In this document: positions 8,126-16,949 of the stretch, one piece after another | Layout of the letters: each line of letters opens with the position of its first letter | How positions within the stretch are numbered: the stretch's first letter is position 1 | Origin: an uncultured Oscillibacter sp. | GTDB lineage: Bacteria > Bacillota > Clostridia > Oscillospirales > Oscillospiraceae | NCBI RefSeq assembly: GCF_947654275.1 | Contig: NZ_CANTJS010000001.1 | Coordinates: 62,001 to 126,000, forward strand | Reading direction: 5' to 3' | DNA length: 64,000 nucleotides | Program-made: the position numbers and the translations under genes | The notes under the pieces: generated by a model | What the model was told of the DNA's origin: nothing | What the model saw: the letters and a program-made list of their open reading frames with translations, nothing else | Database searches by the model: none

Positions 8126-8260
8126 CGATTCACATTTGTGTTCCCCTATGTACCCGCCCGGCAGTCAAGGCCTTGCGGGAAGGCGGCGGGAAACACGACG
8201 GCGGATGGGGCATTTCAGGTTTGACCGTCCGAGCGAACGTCTGTCTCCAGTTTTTCATGG

Positions 8261-9571
8261 TTACCGTTCGCACTTCCAGAAGGCCACGCTGTAGGGGGGC
8301 AGCTCGCTGCCGCCGCCAAAGTCGTGGGTCTCTCCGGTGATCAGGTCCACCGCCCGGCCGCAGCCGGCGTCAAAGTGGGCGGTATAGGGCGCGTCGGAGG
8401 CGTTGACAGCCACCAGCACCCGTTCCGCGTCCGTCCGGCGCTGGAAAACGGTCTGGTGGTTGGTGAGGACAATATCCTTGAAGTCCCCATAGCACAGGGC
8501 TTCACTCTCCCGGTGGGCCCGGACCATGGCGGCAATCCGGTCCGTCAGGTCCGTCCACTCCGGCCTGTCAAGGGCAGGGCGGAGGGCGTCGTCTCCCTGG
8601 GACTTCTCCCCCGGAATCCCCCACTCGCTGCCGTAGTACAGGCAGGGAATGCCCGGCATGCCGAAGAGGAGGCCGTAGAGCAGGGGCAGGTGCCGGGGAT
8701 TGGTCAGAATGCTGGCGGCCCGGGTGACGTCGTGGTTGTCCGCGAAGCACAGGAGATGCTTCCCCTTGTACAGCGTCCACTGCTCCGGGCCGAACTGGCG
8801 CTTGAGGCTGTGTACAATCTCAAAGAGATTCATGGAATTCAGGCTGGAGTAGAGGCCCTTGTAGCACTCGTAGTTCGTGCAGGAGTGAAGGAGTCCGTCT
8901 CCCACCCAGCGGTTGTAGTCCCCGTGGAGGGTCTCCCCCACCAGGAAGAATTCCGGCTTCAGCCCCTCGGTGAACTGCCGCAGGCGGCGGAGAAACTCGG
9001 GGTTCAGGCAGTAGGCCACGTCCAGCCGCAGGCCGTCGATGCCGAACTCCTCCACCCAGAGCCTTACGCAGTCCAGCAGGTAATCCACCACGGCGGGATT
9101 GCGAAGATTCAGCTTCACCAGCTCGAAATGTCCCTCCCAGCCCTCGTACCAAAAGCCGTCGTTATAGTTGGAATTTCCGTCGAAATTGATGTGAAACCAG
9201 TCCTTATAGGGGGAGTCCCATCTTTTTTCCTGAACGTCCCGGAAGGCCCAGAAGCCCCGGCCCACGTGGTTGAACACCCCGTCCAGCACCACCTTGACGC
9301 CGTGGCTGTGGAAGGTCCTGACCACCCTGGCAAGGTCCTCGTTGGTCCCCAGGCGGCAGTCCAGTTTCCGGTAGTCCCGGGTGTCGTAGCCGTGGCGGTC
9401 GCTCTCAAAAACCGGGGTCAGATACAGGGCGCTGACGCCCAGGCGCTCCAGATGCTCCGCCCAGTCCATGAGCTTCAGAATCCGGCTGGTCAAAACGCCG
9501 TCGTTCTCCCGGGGCGCGCCGCAGAGGCCCAGGGGAACCATTTGATAAAATACCGCTTGCTCTGCCCACAT
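8261..9571 (-). CDS. GH13 alpha-amylase family glycosidase
   Basis: A 436-residue cytoplasmic enzyme (no signal peptide) of the GH13 family that probably hydrolyses alpha-1,4-glucan oligomers, such as maltodextrins or cyclodextrins. The four GH13 regions are present: DGVFNH (97-102), GLRLDVAYC with nucleophile D184, GETLH with acid/base E213, and FADNHD with D281. The all-beta C-terminal domain is present (VLVAVNASDAPY). It lacks the N-terminal domain of typical neopullulanases. It stands alone behind its own promoter, so the exact substrate is not known. Confidence 0.9.
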   Translation of the reverse strand: MWAEQAVFYQMVPLGLCGAPRENDGVLTSRILKLMDWAEHLERLGVSALYLTPVFESDRHGYDTRDYRKLDCRLGTNEDLARVVRTFHSHGVKVVLDGVFNHVGRGFWAFRDVQEKRWDSPYKDWFHINFDGNSNYNDGFWYEGWEGHFELVKLNLRNPAVVDYLLDCVRLWVEEFGIDGLRLDVAYCLNPEFLRRLRQFTEGLKPEFFLVGETLHGDYNRWVGDGLLHSCTNYECYKGLYSSLNSMNLFEIVHSLKRQFGPEQWTLYKGKHLLCFADNHDVTRAASILTNPRHLPLLYGLLFGMPGIPCLYYGSEWGIPGEKSQGDDALRPALDRPEWTDLTDRIAAMVRAHRESEALCYGDFKDIVLTNHQTVFQRRTDAERVLVAVNASDAPYTAHFDAGCGRAVDLITGETHDFGGGSELPPYSVAFWKCER

Positions 9572-9605
9572 AATATCTCTTCCTTTCTCGCTTCAGTCTG
9601 CACTC

Positions 9606-9634
9606 AGTATATCACAGTTTCTGCCGGCGGTCGA
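9606..9634 (-). promoter_or_regulatory. Promoter of the GH13 gene
   Basis: On the minus strand TCGACC (9634-9629), a 17-base spacer and TATACT (9611-9606) lie 35 bases before the start codon. Confidence 0.6.
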
Positions 9635-9761
9635 GGGTTTTTGCGGAGCATGCCCCCGTCCGCCGGAAAAGAGGCCACACAGGAAGGCTCCGGCGGCGGC
9701 GAAATGCCGCCGGATGAGACGCGCAGGCGGATACGACCCGTTCCCGGAGCGCCGGGCTCCG

Positions 9762-10583
9762 TCAGAGCCCCAGGCCGTAGACCCGGTTGGCGTTGCTGAA
9801 AAACACCGCATCCCGCCGGGCCTCCGGCAGCAGCCGGTCCGCAAATGCGATATACTCCGCCAGATTGACAATGGGCCAGTCGGTGCCGAAGAGAATCTGA
9901 TCCCAGCGCCCCGCGGCCTTCAGCCAGGTCCGAAGCAGGTCCGCATACCCCGCCTGCTCCCGAAACCAGGCGTCCAGATCCGTCCGGCCCTCCAGCAGCC
10001 CGGAGAGGTCGGCGGAGACGTTGGGGTTCTTCGCCAGCACCGCCGCGGCGGACTCCCAGAAGGGACTGCCGAAATGGCACATGACAAACCGGGCGGAGGG
10101 GTGGTCCGCCGCGATCTCATCCAGCGCCAGGGGGTGGCAGTATTTCAGGTGGGCCTGGGGGAAGGAGGTCAGTCCCATATGGACCGCCACCGGCTTGTCA
10201 TAGTGCCGGGCCAGCTCATAGACGGGCTGGTACAGCGGGGCGGACAGGGGAATCTTGTGATATCCGGGGTACAGCTTCACCCCGCAGCAGCTCTCCCGCC
10301 GCAGGTGGGCCTCCACCCGGTCGGCAATCTCGGAGACGGACAGCTCCATGCCCCCCAGCAGCCTGCTGTCCAGGCCCACGCAGTAGTGAAACAGGTCCGG
10401 CGGATAGTCGTGTTCCTCCAGCTCCAGCCCTCCGTTTCCCATAATCACGCCATGGAGGATGCCAAGCTCCTGATAGACCTGCCGCAGATGGGCCGTGCTG
10501 TTCTCATGGCCCACCTGCCGGGCTCTCTCCCCGGCGTCGGGGCCGGTGAACAGATGCAGATGGGCGTCGATGATGGTTTCCAT
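9762..10583 (-). CDS. Amidohydrolase-type TIM-barrel metal hydrolase
   Basis: A 273-residue protein of the amidohydrolase-2 type (aminocarboxymuconate decarboxylase-like fold). Metal-site motifs are IDAHLHLF (8 residues from the start), the AVHMG histidine, MCHFGSPFW and the late aspartate in ILFGTDWPIVN. Such enzymes hydrolyse or decarboxylate small carboxylic substrates; nothing here shows which. It is monocistronic. The ATG has an AAAGGAAA site. Confidence 0.82.
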   Translation of the reverse strand: METIIDAHLHLFTGPDAGERARQVGHENSTAHLRQVYQELGILHGVIMGNGGLELEEHDYPPDLFHYCVGLDSRLLGGMELSVSEIADRVEAHLRRESCCGVKLYPGYHKIPLSAPLYQPVYELARHYDKPVAVHMGLTSFPQAHLKYCHPLALDEIAADHPSARFVMCHFGSPFWESAAAVLAKNPNVSADLSGLLEGRTDLDAWFREQAGYADLLRTWLKAAGRWDQILFGTDWPIVNLAEYIAFADRLLPEARRDAVFFSNANRVYGLGL

Positions 10584-10618
10584 AGAAGCGTTTCCTTTCC
10601 GCTTTTTTTGTTCCTCTG

Positions 10619-10647
10619 ACTATAGCACAGCGCCGTCCCTTTGGCAA
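10619..10647 (-). promoter_or_regulatory. Promoter of the amidohydrolase gene
   Basis: Minus-strand TTGCCA (10647-10642), 17-base spacer, TATAGT (10624-10619), 36 bases upstream of the start codon. Confidence 0.7.
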
Positions 10648-10685
10648 CATCAGGACCCGTTTTGGAAGTGTCCGCTCACGGGAAA

Positions 10686-10845
10686 ATGGCCTGGTCAGGG
10701 GACCAGTCCCCACTGGGTGTTCTGCTGATAGTGCAGGGGCCCAATCCCACAGGGTGTTCTACCAATAGAAGAAGTGTGGGGCCCGGTCCCCTGACCGGGC
10801 CATCCTTCGGAACCACGCCACTCCCGGAGCCGCGGGAGGAACCGG
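10686..10845. repeat. Composite repeat, module A copy 1
   Basis: A 28-base arm at 10686-10713 (ATGGCCTGGTCAGGGGACC...) pairs with 10776-10803. A further 40 bases (10804-10845) match the reverse complement of 22816-22854. Internal text also matches the right side of the element at 22855-23123. It sits between the amidohydrolase and kinase promoters and codes for nothing recognisable. Confidence 0.8.
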
Positions 10846-10886
10846 CGCAAAATGCCCGTTTGGCCGGACTTCTCTCAAAAATATGT

Positions 10887-10915
10887 TTGCCATACGGACA
10901 TTCTTCTGATAGAAT
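10887..10915 (+). promoter_or_regulatory. Promoter of the hybrid kinase gene
   Basis: TTGCCA (10887-10892), 17-base spacer, TAGAAT (10910-10915). The leader to the ATG is about 140 bases and shows no further structure that I can name. Confidence 0.65.
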
Positions 10916-11063
10916 ATATTGTATATTTTTACCGGAAGCCGCCCGGACACACCCGGCGCTCCCCCTTGCCGGCATGACCGGCGTCTGTTTTTGCGGGTGC
11001 CCTCTGTTCGTCCGGCGCGCTCCGGCTGTTGGAAATACAGATTTTTTTATAAGGAGTCAGTTT

Positions 11064-13295
11064 ATGAATCACCAGGAGCGACCGCATCGTTTAATCGAGC
11101 ACGTCCTGAATCTCCTGAATTTTCTGCGCCGGTCCAACATTGAAATCAACCGCTTCATGGACTCCGGCGGAGACTTCGCCGGGCTGGAGCCGCCGGATGT
11201 CCAGGGCGCGCAGATGGCCTATGAGATCATGCGGTTCATGGACGAGATGCCCGGCGGCGTCCTGATTTACTATGCCGGCGGCGGAGAGGACATCATCTAT
11301 GCCAACCGGGAGCTTCTGCACATTTTCCAGTGCGGAAATCTTCAGGAATTCCGGGAGCTGACAGGCAACTCCTTCCGGGGAATGGTGCATCCGGAGGATC
11401 TGGAGGCTGTGGAGCGCAGCATCTGGGAACAGGTTTCCGCCAGTCAGTACGACCTGGACTATGTGGAGTACCGAATCATCCGCAGGGACGGAGAAATCCG
11501 CTGGATTGAGGACTATGGCCACTTCATCCACAGCGAGGCCGTGGGGGACCTGTTCTATGTCTTCCTCAGCGACGCCACAGAGAAGCTGGCCCGCCGCCAG
11601 ACCGAGCTGGACCTGCTTCTCAGCCAGCGGGAGGCCAGGGAACAGCAGCTTCAGAGCGTCATTGAGGAATACGACAAGGAGCGGTCCTTAATCAACCAGG
11701 AATACCTGCGGCGCCTGAAGGTCATCGAGGGGCTCAGCATCAACTATGAATCCATCTTCTACGTGGACCTGGAAAAGGACCAGATTCTGCCCTACCGACT
11801 GAGCAGCCGGACGGAGCACGCTTTTGAAAAGCGCTTTCAGCCCCGCCGCTTCTCCCTGTACATGGACGACTATATTCAGACCTGGGTCTGCCCCGAGGAC
11901 CGGGAGACCATGGCCGGGGAGCTGACCAGGCAGTCCATCCGGGAGCGGCTGGCGGGCAAGACCACCTATTATATCAACTACCGGGCCCTGAGCGGCGGAG
12001 AACTCCAGTATCTTCAGCTCCGGGTGGTGGACGCGGGGCACACCGGCCCGGCGGGGCAGGTGGTCATCGGCTGCCGCCGGGTGGACGAGGAAATTCAGCA
12101 CGAGATGGAGCAGAAGCAGATGCTGGCGGAGGCCCTCAGCGACGCCAGCACGGCCATTGCCGCCAAAAACGCCTTCCTCTCCAACATCTCCCACGATATG
12201 CGCACCCCGCTGAACGCCATATTCGGCTTCTCCTCCCTGGTCCGGAAAAAGGCCGAAGACCCGGAGGCCGTCCAACACTACGCCGAGAAGCTGGAAACCG
12301 CCAGCCTCCAGCTGCTGGAGATGATCGACAAGGTTCTGGAGCTGTCCTGGAACGGCTCCGGCGACCCTCAGACGGCGGAGTCCATCTGCGACCTCCGGAC
12401 GCTGATGGAGGACATCCACGCCGGATTCCTCCCCAAGGCCGCGGAAAAGGACCTGTCCTTCTCTCTGGACTGCGGATCCCTGACCCAAAGCACGGTCCTC
12501 TGCGACCAGGAAAAGCTGCGGCAGCTGCTGATGTACCTGGTCAACAACGCCATCACCTACACCAACACCGGAGGCAGCGTCTCCCTCACCGCCGCCCAGA
12601 GGAGCGCCGCCGGGGAACACGGCGCTCTGTACCATTTCATTGTGGAGGACAGCGGCATCGGCATCGAGCCGGAATTCCTCGACCATATTTTCGAGCCCTT
12701 CTCCCGGGCGCAGAACACCACCCACAGCGGCGTCCACGGCGTGGGCCTGGGGCTGACCATCGCCAAAAACATTGTGGATATGCTGGGCGGGAGCATTGAC
12801 GTCCGGAGCACCCTGGGCCGGGGCACTGCCTTTACCGTGGCCCTCCGCCTCCCCTTCCGGGACGCCGGACCGGAGACGGCGCCGGTCTCCGCCGTGCCTC
12901 TGGCCGGGAAACGGGTGCTGGTGGCGGAGGACAATCCCATCAATCTGGAAATCGAAATGGAGCTGCTTCAGGACCTGGGGTTTGAGGTGGAGTCCGCCTG
13001 CAACGGCAAGGACGCCGTGGAGTTGCTGCGCCAGGCCCCGCCGGAGCACTACGACCTGGTGCTGATGGACATTCAGATGCCGGTGATGGACGGCTGGAAG
13101 GCCGCGGAGGCCATCCGGGCCCTGCCGGACCCCCTCCGGGCCCAGGTGCCTGTCATCGCCCTGTCCGCCAACGCCTTTGAGAGCGACATCCGCAAGTCCC
13201 TGTCCCACGGCATGGACGCCCACCTCACCAAGCCTCTGGATATCCCCCAGCTGCTGAAAACCGTTCAGCGGGTCCTGCGGGAGCGCCGGAGCTGA
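11064..13295 (+). CDS. Hybrid sensor histidine kinase/response regulator
   Basis: A 743-residue kinase with no membrane segment, so probably a cytoplasmic sensor. A PAS-like domain (about 55-165, HPEDLEAVERSI, RRDGEIRWIED) is followed by a coiled coil and a second sensory region. The HisKA box SNISHDMRTPLNAI has H377. The ATPase domain shows VNNAITYT, EDSGIGIEP and GVGLGLTIAKNIV. A C-terminal receiver has phospho-acceptor D669 in LVLMDIQMPVMDG and the LTKPLD lysine. The ATG at 11064 has AAGGAG 7 bases away; the longer open frame upstream is repeat sequence. No separate output regulator is adjacent. Confidence 0.92.
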   Translation: MNHQERPHRLIEHVLNLLNFLRRSNIEINRFMDSGGDFAGLEPPDVQGAQMAYEIMRFMDEMPGGVLIYYAGGGEDIIYANRELLHIFQCGNLQEFRELTGNSFRGMVHPEDLEAVERSIWEQVSASQYDLDYVEYRIIRRDGEIRWIEDYGHFIHSEAVGDLFYVFLSDATEKLARRQTELDLLLSQREAREQQLQSVIEEYDKERSLINQEYLRRLKVIEGLSINYESIFYVDLEKDQILPYRLSSRTEHAFEKRFQPRRFSLYMDDYIQTWVCPEDRETMAGELTRQSIRERLAGKTTYYINYRALSGGELQYLQLRVVDAGHTGPAGQVVIGCRRVDEEIQHEMEQKQMLAEALSDASTAIAAKNAFLSNISHDMRTPLNAIFGFSSLVRKKAEDPEAVQHYAEKLETASLQLLEMIDKVLELSWNGSGDPQTAESICDLRTLMEDIHAGFLPKAAEKDLSFSLDCGSLTQSTVLCDQEKLRQLLMYLVNNAITYTNTGGSVSLTAAQRSAAGEHGALYHFIVEDSGIGIEPEFLDHIFEPFSRAQNTTHSGVHGVGLGLTIAKNIVDMLGGSIDVRSTLGRGTAFTVALRLPFRDAGPETAPVSAVPLAGKRVLVAEDNPINLEIEMELLQDLGFEVESACNGKDAVELLRQAPPEHYDLVLMDIQMPVMDGWKAAEAIRALPDPLRAQVPVIALSANAFESDIRKSLSHGMDAHLTKPLDIPQLLKTVQRVLRERRS

Positions 13296-13407
13296 CGGAC
13301 CGGCTGCCAAACACAGGGCCGACGGGCGGCGCTGTTCCTCCTGTTCTGCGGGCCGTGCCTCATCACGGCCTCCGGCGGAGCATGGGGACACAGAACCTAT
13401 CCATATA

Positions 13408-13442
13408 CAAAGCCGGCTCCGCGAAAGCGGAGCCGGCTTTTC
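13408..13442. terminator. Bidirectional terminator
   Basis: The hairpin AAAGCCGGCTCCGC / GCGGAGCCGGCTTT with a GAAA loop and A/T runs on both sides can end both the kinase transcript and the convergent M20 gene. Confidence 0.85.
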
Positions 13443-13495
13443 CGTGTTCCGTCATGCCCTCCGTCCCGCCGGGCTCTTTGGCGGCTTCGGACGCC

Positions 13496-14671
13496 TTACG
13501 CCTCCAGCAGCTTCAGGGCGTTATAGGCGAACAGCGCCGCCGTGCGGGGCAGGATGCTGTCATCCAGCCGGAAGGAGGGGTTATGCAGGGGAACGGCCTG
13601 AAACAGGGCGTCGTTCCGGCAGCCCGCGAAGAGGTACACCGAGGGCACCTCCCGGGAGATGTAGCAGAAATCCTCTCCCCCCATGTACTTGTCCGCCTCA
13701 GAGGCCACCGCCCCGCTCCCCAGGAGCTCCGCGGTGTTGGCCCGGACCCGGGCCGTCAGGGACGGCTCATTCTGAACCGGCCAGCAGGCAATCCGGTACA
13801 TCAGTTCATACCTGCCGCCGTAGAGGGAGGTGACGGCTTTGGCGCAGTCCTCGATGAAGGCTTTGGCCTTCTCCGGAATCTCCGGCCGGAAGCTCCGGAC
13901 CGTGCCGCTGAGCTCGCATTCGCCGGGAATCGTGCCCCAGTTGGTGCCGCTCTGGAAGGTACACACCGACAGCACCACCGGATCGGCAGGCACGCAGACC
14001 CGGCTGACAAAGGTCTGAAGCAGCTCATAGACCTGCACGCCCATGTTGATGGCGTCCACGGCGCTCTGGGGCTCGCTGCCGTGGGAGCCCTTGCCGAAGA
14101 GCTTCAGGCGGAAGAAATCCGGGTTGGAGGTCACGGCCCCCTCCTGAATCAGATAGGTCCCGGCGTCATAATCCGGCGTGACGTGGGCGGCCAGAGCCAT
14201 GTCCACCCCCTGGAGCACGCCGGCCTGGACCACCCTCTCCGCGCCGCAGCTCCGCTCCTCGCTGGGCTGGAACAGCAGCTTCACCGTGCCGTGAAGCCGG
14301 TCCCGCAGCCGGGAGAGAATCATCGCCGTCCCCAGCAGCCAGGTCACATGGGCGTCATGGCCGCAGGCGTGCATCTTCCCGGCGCACCGGGAGGCGCAGG
14401 CCAGGCCGGTGGCCTCCTCAATGGGCAGGGCGTCCATATCCGCGCGAATCAGCAGGGTCTTTCCCGGTTGGGCCCCCCGAATGAGACCCACCACGCCGGT
14501 GCCGGCAACGCCGGTCTCCGTCTCTATGTCCAGGGACCTCAGAATTTCCTCCACCTTCCCGGCGGTGCGGAACTCCTCAAAGCCCAATTCCGGGTTCCGG
14601 TGCAGGTCCTCCCAGATTTCCCGGAGCCGGGGGGCGGCGGACTCCGCCATCTGCAAAATCTGTTCTTTCAT
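13496..14671 (-). CDS. M20 family amidohydrolase
   Basis: A 391-residue metal-dependent amidohydrolase of the M20D type, which includes N-acyl-amino-acid, indole-acetyl-amino-acid and N-acetyl-diaminopimelate hydrolases. Metal-site motifs are HRNPELGFEE, RADMDALPIEE, MHACGHDAH (C103, H105) and FQPSEE. The late histidine is in LHNPSF. It is cotranscribed with the upstream NhaC antiporter (27-base gap). With the divergent D-aminoacylase pair this suggests use of acylated amino acids. The substrate is not determined. Confidence 0.88.
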   Translation of the reverse strand: MKEQILQMAESAAPRLREIWEDLHRNPELGFEEFRTAGKVEEILRSLDIETETGVAGTGVVGLIRGAQPGKTLLIRADMDALPIEEATGLACASRCAGKMHACGHDAHVTWLLGTAMILSRLRDRLHGTVKLLFQPSEERSCGAERVVQAGVLQGVDMALAAHVTPDYDAGTYLIQEGAVTSNPDFFRLKLFGKGSHGSEPQSAVDAINMGVQVYELLQTFVSRVCVPADPVVLSVCTFQSGTNWGTIPGECELSGTVRSFRPEIPEKAKAFIEDCAKAVTSLYGGRYELMYRIACWPVQNEPSLTARVRANTAELLGSGAVASEADKYMGGEDFCYISREVPSVYLFAGCRNDALFQAVPLHNPSFRLDDSILPRTAALFAYNALKLLEA

Positions 14672-14698
14672 GACTCTTCTGTCTCTCCTTTTCGCCGC

Positions 14699-16069
14699 TC
14701 AGCGCCTGGCCGATTTGGCCTCATTCTGCTGCCGGATGTACTCTTTTTCCTCGGGGGTCCGCATCAGGCCGAACTGAATGGTAATCACAGCGGCCAGCAG
14801 CAGGAAGTAGCAGTAGAAATTATACTGGACCACCGCCAGCGGATTCAGCGCCGCGTAGAAGCCGGACAGGGTCAGCATACCGCCGGCGTGGGGGGCCAGT
14901 CCGTGGACGCCGCAGGCAAAAATGTCCAGCAGGCTGGCGTTCCGCTTGGGGGCGATGTGGTGCTCGTTGGCAATGTCCTTGGCCAGAGGCGCCGCAATCA
15001 TGATGGCAATGGTATTGTTAATCAGGGCAAAGTCCAGCAGGCCGGACATGAAGCCGATGCAGTACTCCGCGCCCTTCCGGGTGCGGACACGGCGGTGCAG
15101 CACGTCCACCAGCCAGTCGATGCCTCCGTAGACCGTGATGATGCCGATGAGGCCCCGGAGCATAATGGCCACAATGGCGGTGGACATCATGCCGGACATG
15201 CCGGAGCCGATGGCCTGGGCAAAGCCCGCCAGGGTCAGGCTCCCGGTGAAAATGCCCACCAGGCCCGCCAGGAATGTGCCGCTGATCAGGACGATGAACA
15301 CGTCCATGCCGCAGATGGCCGCCGCCAGAACATAGACATAGGGGATAATCTTTACCAGACTGTAGGACAGGTCGCCGCTGATGGGCTGGGCGCCGCTGCT
15401 CATCAGAGAGAAGGCAATCACCGTCACCAGGGCCGCAGGCACGGCAATCAGCAGGTTCATGCGGAATTTATCCTTCATCTCGCAGCCCGCGCCGGTGGTG
15501 GCGGCAATGGTGGTGTCGGAGATGATGGAGAGATTGTCTCCAAAGAGAGCGCCGCTGTAGACGGCGGCAAAGTACAGCGGAATGCTGGACCCGGTGCCCT
15601 CGGCCACCGCCAGGGCAATGGGGGCGATGGCCACCAGCGCGCCGGAGGAGGTGCCGATGGCCGTAGCCACCAGGGCGGTGATGATGAAGATGCCCGGCAG
15701 AATGAACCGGACGGGCACCAGGGACAGGCCCAGGTTCACCACGCTGTCCACCCCGCCCATGGCCTTGGCCACGCCGGAGAACGCGCCGGCCACCAGGAAA
15801 ATCATGCACATCATAATGGTGCCCTCGTCGCCGGCGGCCCGGCAGAACTTGGAGACCTTTTCCGTCAGGGGCATGTACCGGTTCATCAGAAACGCGGCCA
15901 CAATGCCCACCAGAATGGCGGCATGGCGGGGAAACTGGTTCCAGGGCTGCTCTACGGTTCCGGTGATGGTGTAGTAGATTCCGCAGCCCAGATACAGGCC
16001 CAGGAATACAAACATGGGGATAAACGCGGCGAATCCATACTTTTTTACAGTCTGCGTATCGTTTGTCAT
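14699..16069 (-). CDS. NhaC-family Na+/H+ antiporter-like transporter
   Basis: A 456-residue membrane protein with about eleven hydrophobic segments and the NhaC-family signature around ALFGDNLSIISDTTIAATTGAG. Members exchange Na+ for H+ or carry organic acids and amino acids with these ions. In an amino-acid salvage setting an amino-acid or peptide-related substrate is possible but unproven. It is the promoter-proximal gene of a two-gene operon with the M20 hydrolase; AGGAAGAG precedes the ATG. Confidence 0.87.
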   Translation of the reverse strand: MTNDTQTVKKYGFAAFIPMFVFLGLYLGCGIYYTITGTVEQPWNQFPRHAAILVGIVAAFLMNRYMPLTEKVSKFCRAAGDEGTIMMCMIFLVAGAFSGVAKAMGGVDSVVNLGLSLVPVRFILPGIFIITALVATAIGTSSGALVAIAPIALAVAEGTGSSIPLYFAAVYSGALFGDNLSIISDTTIAATTGAGCEMKDKFRMNLLIAVPAALVTVIAFSLMSSGAQPISGDLSYSLVKIIPYVYVLAAAICGMDVFIVLISGTFLAGLVGIFTGSLTLAGFAQAIGSGMSGMMSTAIVAIMLRGLIGIITVYGGIDWLVDVLHRRVRTRKGAEYCIGFMSGLLDFALINNTIAIMIAAPLAKDIANEHHIAPKRNASLLDIFACGVHGLAPHAGGMLTLSGFYAALNPLAVVQYNFYCYFLLLAAVITIQFGLMRTPEEKEYIRQQNEAKSARR

Positions 16070-16328
16070 CGGTTCTCTCTTCCTTTCTCTTCACGGTGCG
16101 GCTGCCGGTTCCTCTCAGCCGGGGTCTTCGGCGGACGTCAAGCTGCCGGACTTGTACAGGCTCCGTGCGCCGCCAAATATTAAAGCAAACCGTGTGCCAT
16201 TTCTCCCCAATGGGTCCCGTTTTTCTCCCTATCAGGCGGGGAAAGCCTTGCGCCGTCTGAATCGGTATGCTGTACCGCCCGGAAAAGGGCAGCATTTTCA
16301 GGAGTCCGCCGGCTCCGGCAGTAACCGG

Positions 16329-16357
16329 ATAATACAGGATTTAATAGGAGAACACAA
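16329..16357 (-). promoter_or_regulatory. Candidate promoter of the NhaC-M20 operon
   Basis: Minus-strand TTGTGT (16357-16352), 17-base spacer, TATTAT (16334-16329). The leader would be about 250 bases. It lies back to back with the strong plus-strand promoter at 16401. Confidence 0.5.
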
Positions 16358-16400
16358 AAGAATTCTCCTGTTGAATCGCCTTTCCGGAGAACGCCGGCCG

Positions 16401-16430
16401 TTGACAAGACCGTCTTTTGGTCTCTATAAT
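16401..16430 (+). promoter_or_regulatory. Consensus sigma-A promoter
   Basis: TTGACA (16401-16406), 18-base spacer, TATAAT (16425-16430): both hexamers are perfect. The next gene starts 520 bases later; the stretch between is filled by three repeat elements. Confidence 0.85.
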
Positions 16431-16501
16431 AAAACAGACTTGTACAGGAAGCCTCGTATCCGACGCTATTTCCGCAGACCCCGGAACCTCCTGCCACAGC
16501 T

Positions 16502-16594
16502 TATAGTCAGCACAAGGAGTTTTTGCCTTACCCGTCAGCGGCTCCGCCGCTGTTTGAAAATCGGTATCTGCCGATTTTCAACTGTGCTGATTAG
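16502..16594. repeat. MITE-like element, module B copy
   Basis: A 92-base palindromic unit starting TATAGTCAGCACA and ending TGTGCTGA. It has two internal hairpins (CAGCGGCTCCGCCGCTG and GAAAATCGGTATCTGCCGAT). Nearly the same unit is at 22988-23079 and 57932-58011. Confidence 0.85.
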
Positions 16595-16756
16595 AGTCTG
16601 TTTTAAAACCGTCAAAACGCCGTCTTGGGGTATCTTATTCCGCCAGGACTGCGTTGATTGGACTTGAAATCCGTCAGGATTCCCGCGTCCAATCGCCTTG
16701 TCTGGCGAAATAATCTGCCCCCATCCGGCATTCCGCTGGTTTTAAAACAGCCTCTA
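16592..16756. repeat. MITE-like element with 19-bp TA-flanked ends
   Basis: The termini TAGAGTCTGTTTTAAAACC (16592-16610) and GGTTTTAAAACAGCCTCTA (16738-16756) are inverted with one mismatch. The interior continues as an imperfect palindrome around GTTGATTGGAC / GTCCAATCG. No ORF. The left end abuts the previous element and the right end shares its TA with the next. Confidence 0.8.
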
Positions 16757-16918
16757 GGCCTTGTTTGAGAATTGGCGGAATGCCCAATGGCGAGAGATTT
16801 TTCCGCCAATCAAGGCAAATTTTCGCAGGCGGGCTGACGCCCGGCAAGGAAATTTAACGCAGAGTGGCGGAAAAAGATCCGCTGTTTGGGCGTTTCGACA
16901 TTTTTCAAACAAGGCCTA
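16755..16918. repeat. MITE-like element with TAGGCCTTGTTTGA ends
   Basis: The termini TAGGCCTTGTTTGA and TCAAACAAGGCCTA extend into an imperfect stem of about 53 bp (ATTTTTCCGCCA / TGGCGGAAAAAGAT). A central hairpin GGCGGGCTGACGCCCG follows. It ends 31 bases before the next start codon, so it forms the untranslated leader of that gene. Confidence 0.85.
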
Positions 16919-16949
16919 TATCAATCTTTTACAGAAAGGGCGAATCAAC

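Noticed and set aside
10676-10975. Open frames sharing PGPLTGPS-like peptides near 10.8 kb and 22.8 kb
   Set aside because: The shared peptide comes from the dispersed module A repeat in opposite orientation, not from a protein family.
13355-16183. A 942-codon plus-strand open frame over the M20 and NhaC genes
   Set aside because: Shadow of two recognisable minus-strand genes; no ribosome site and no known domain.
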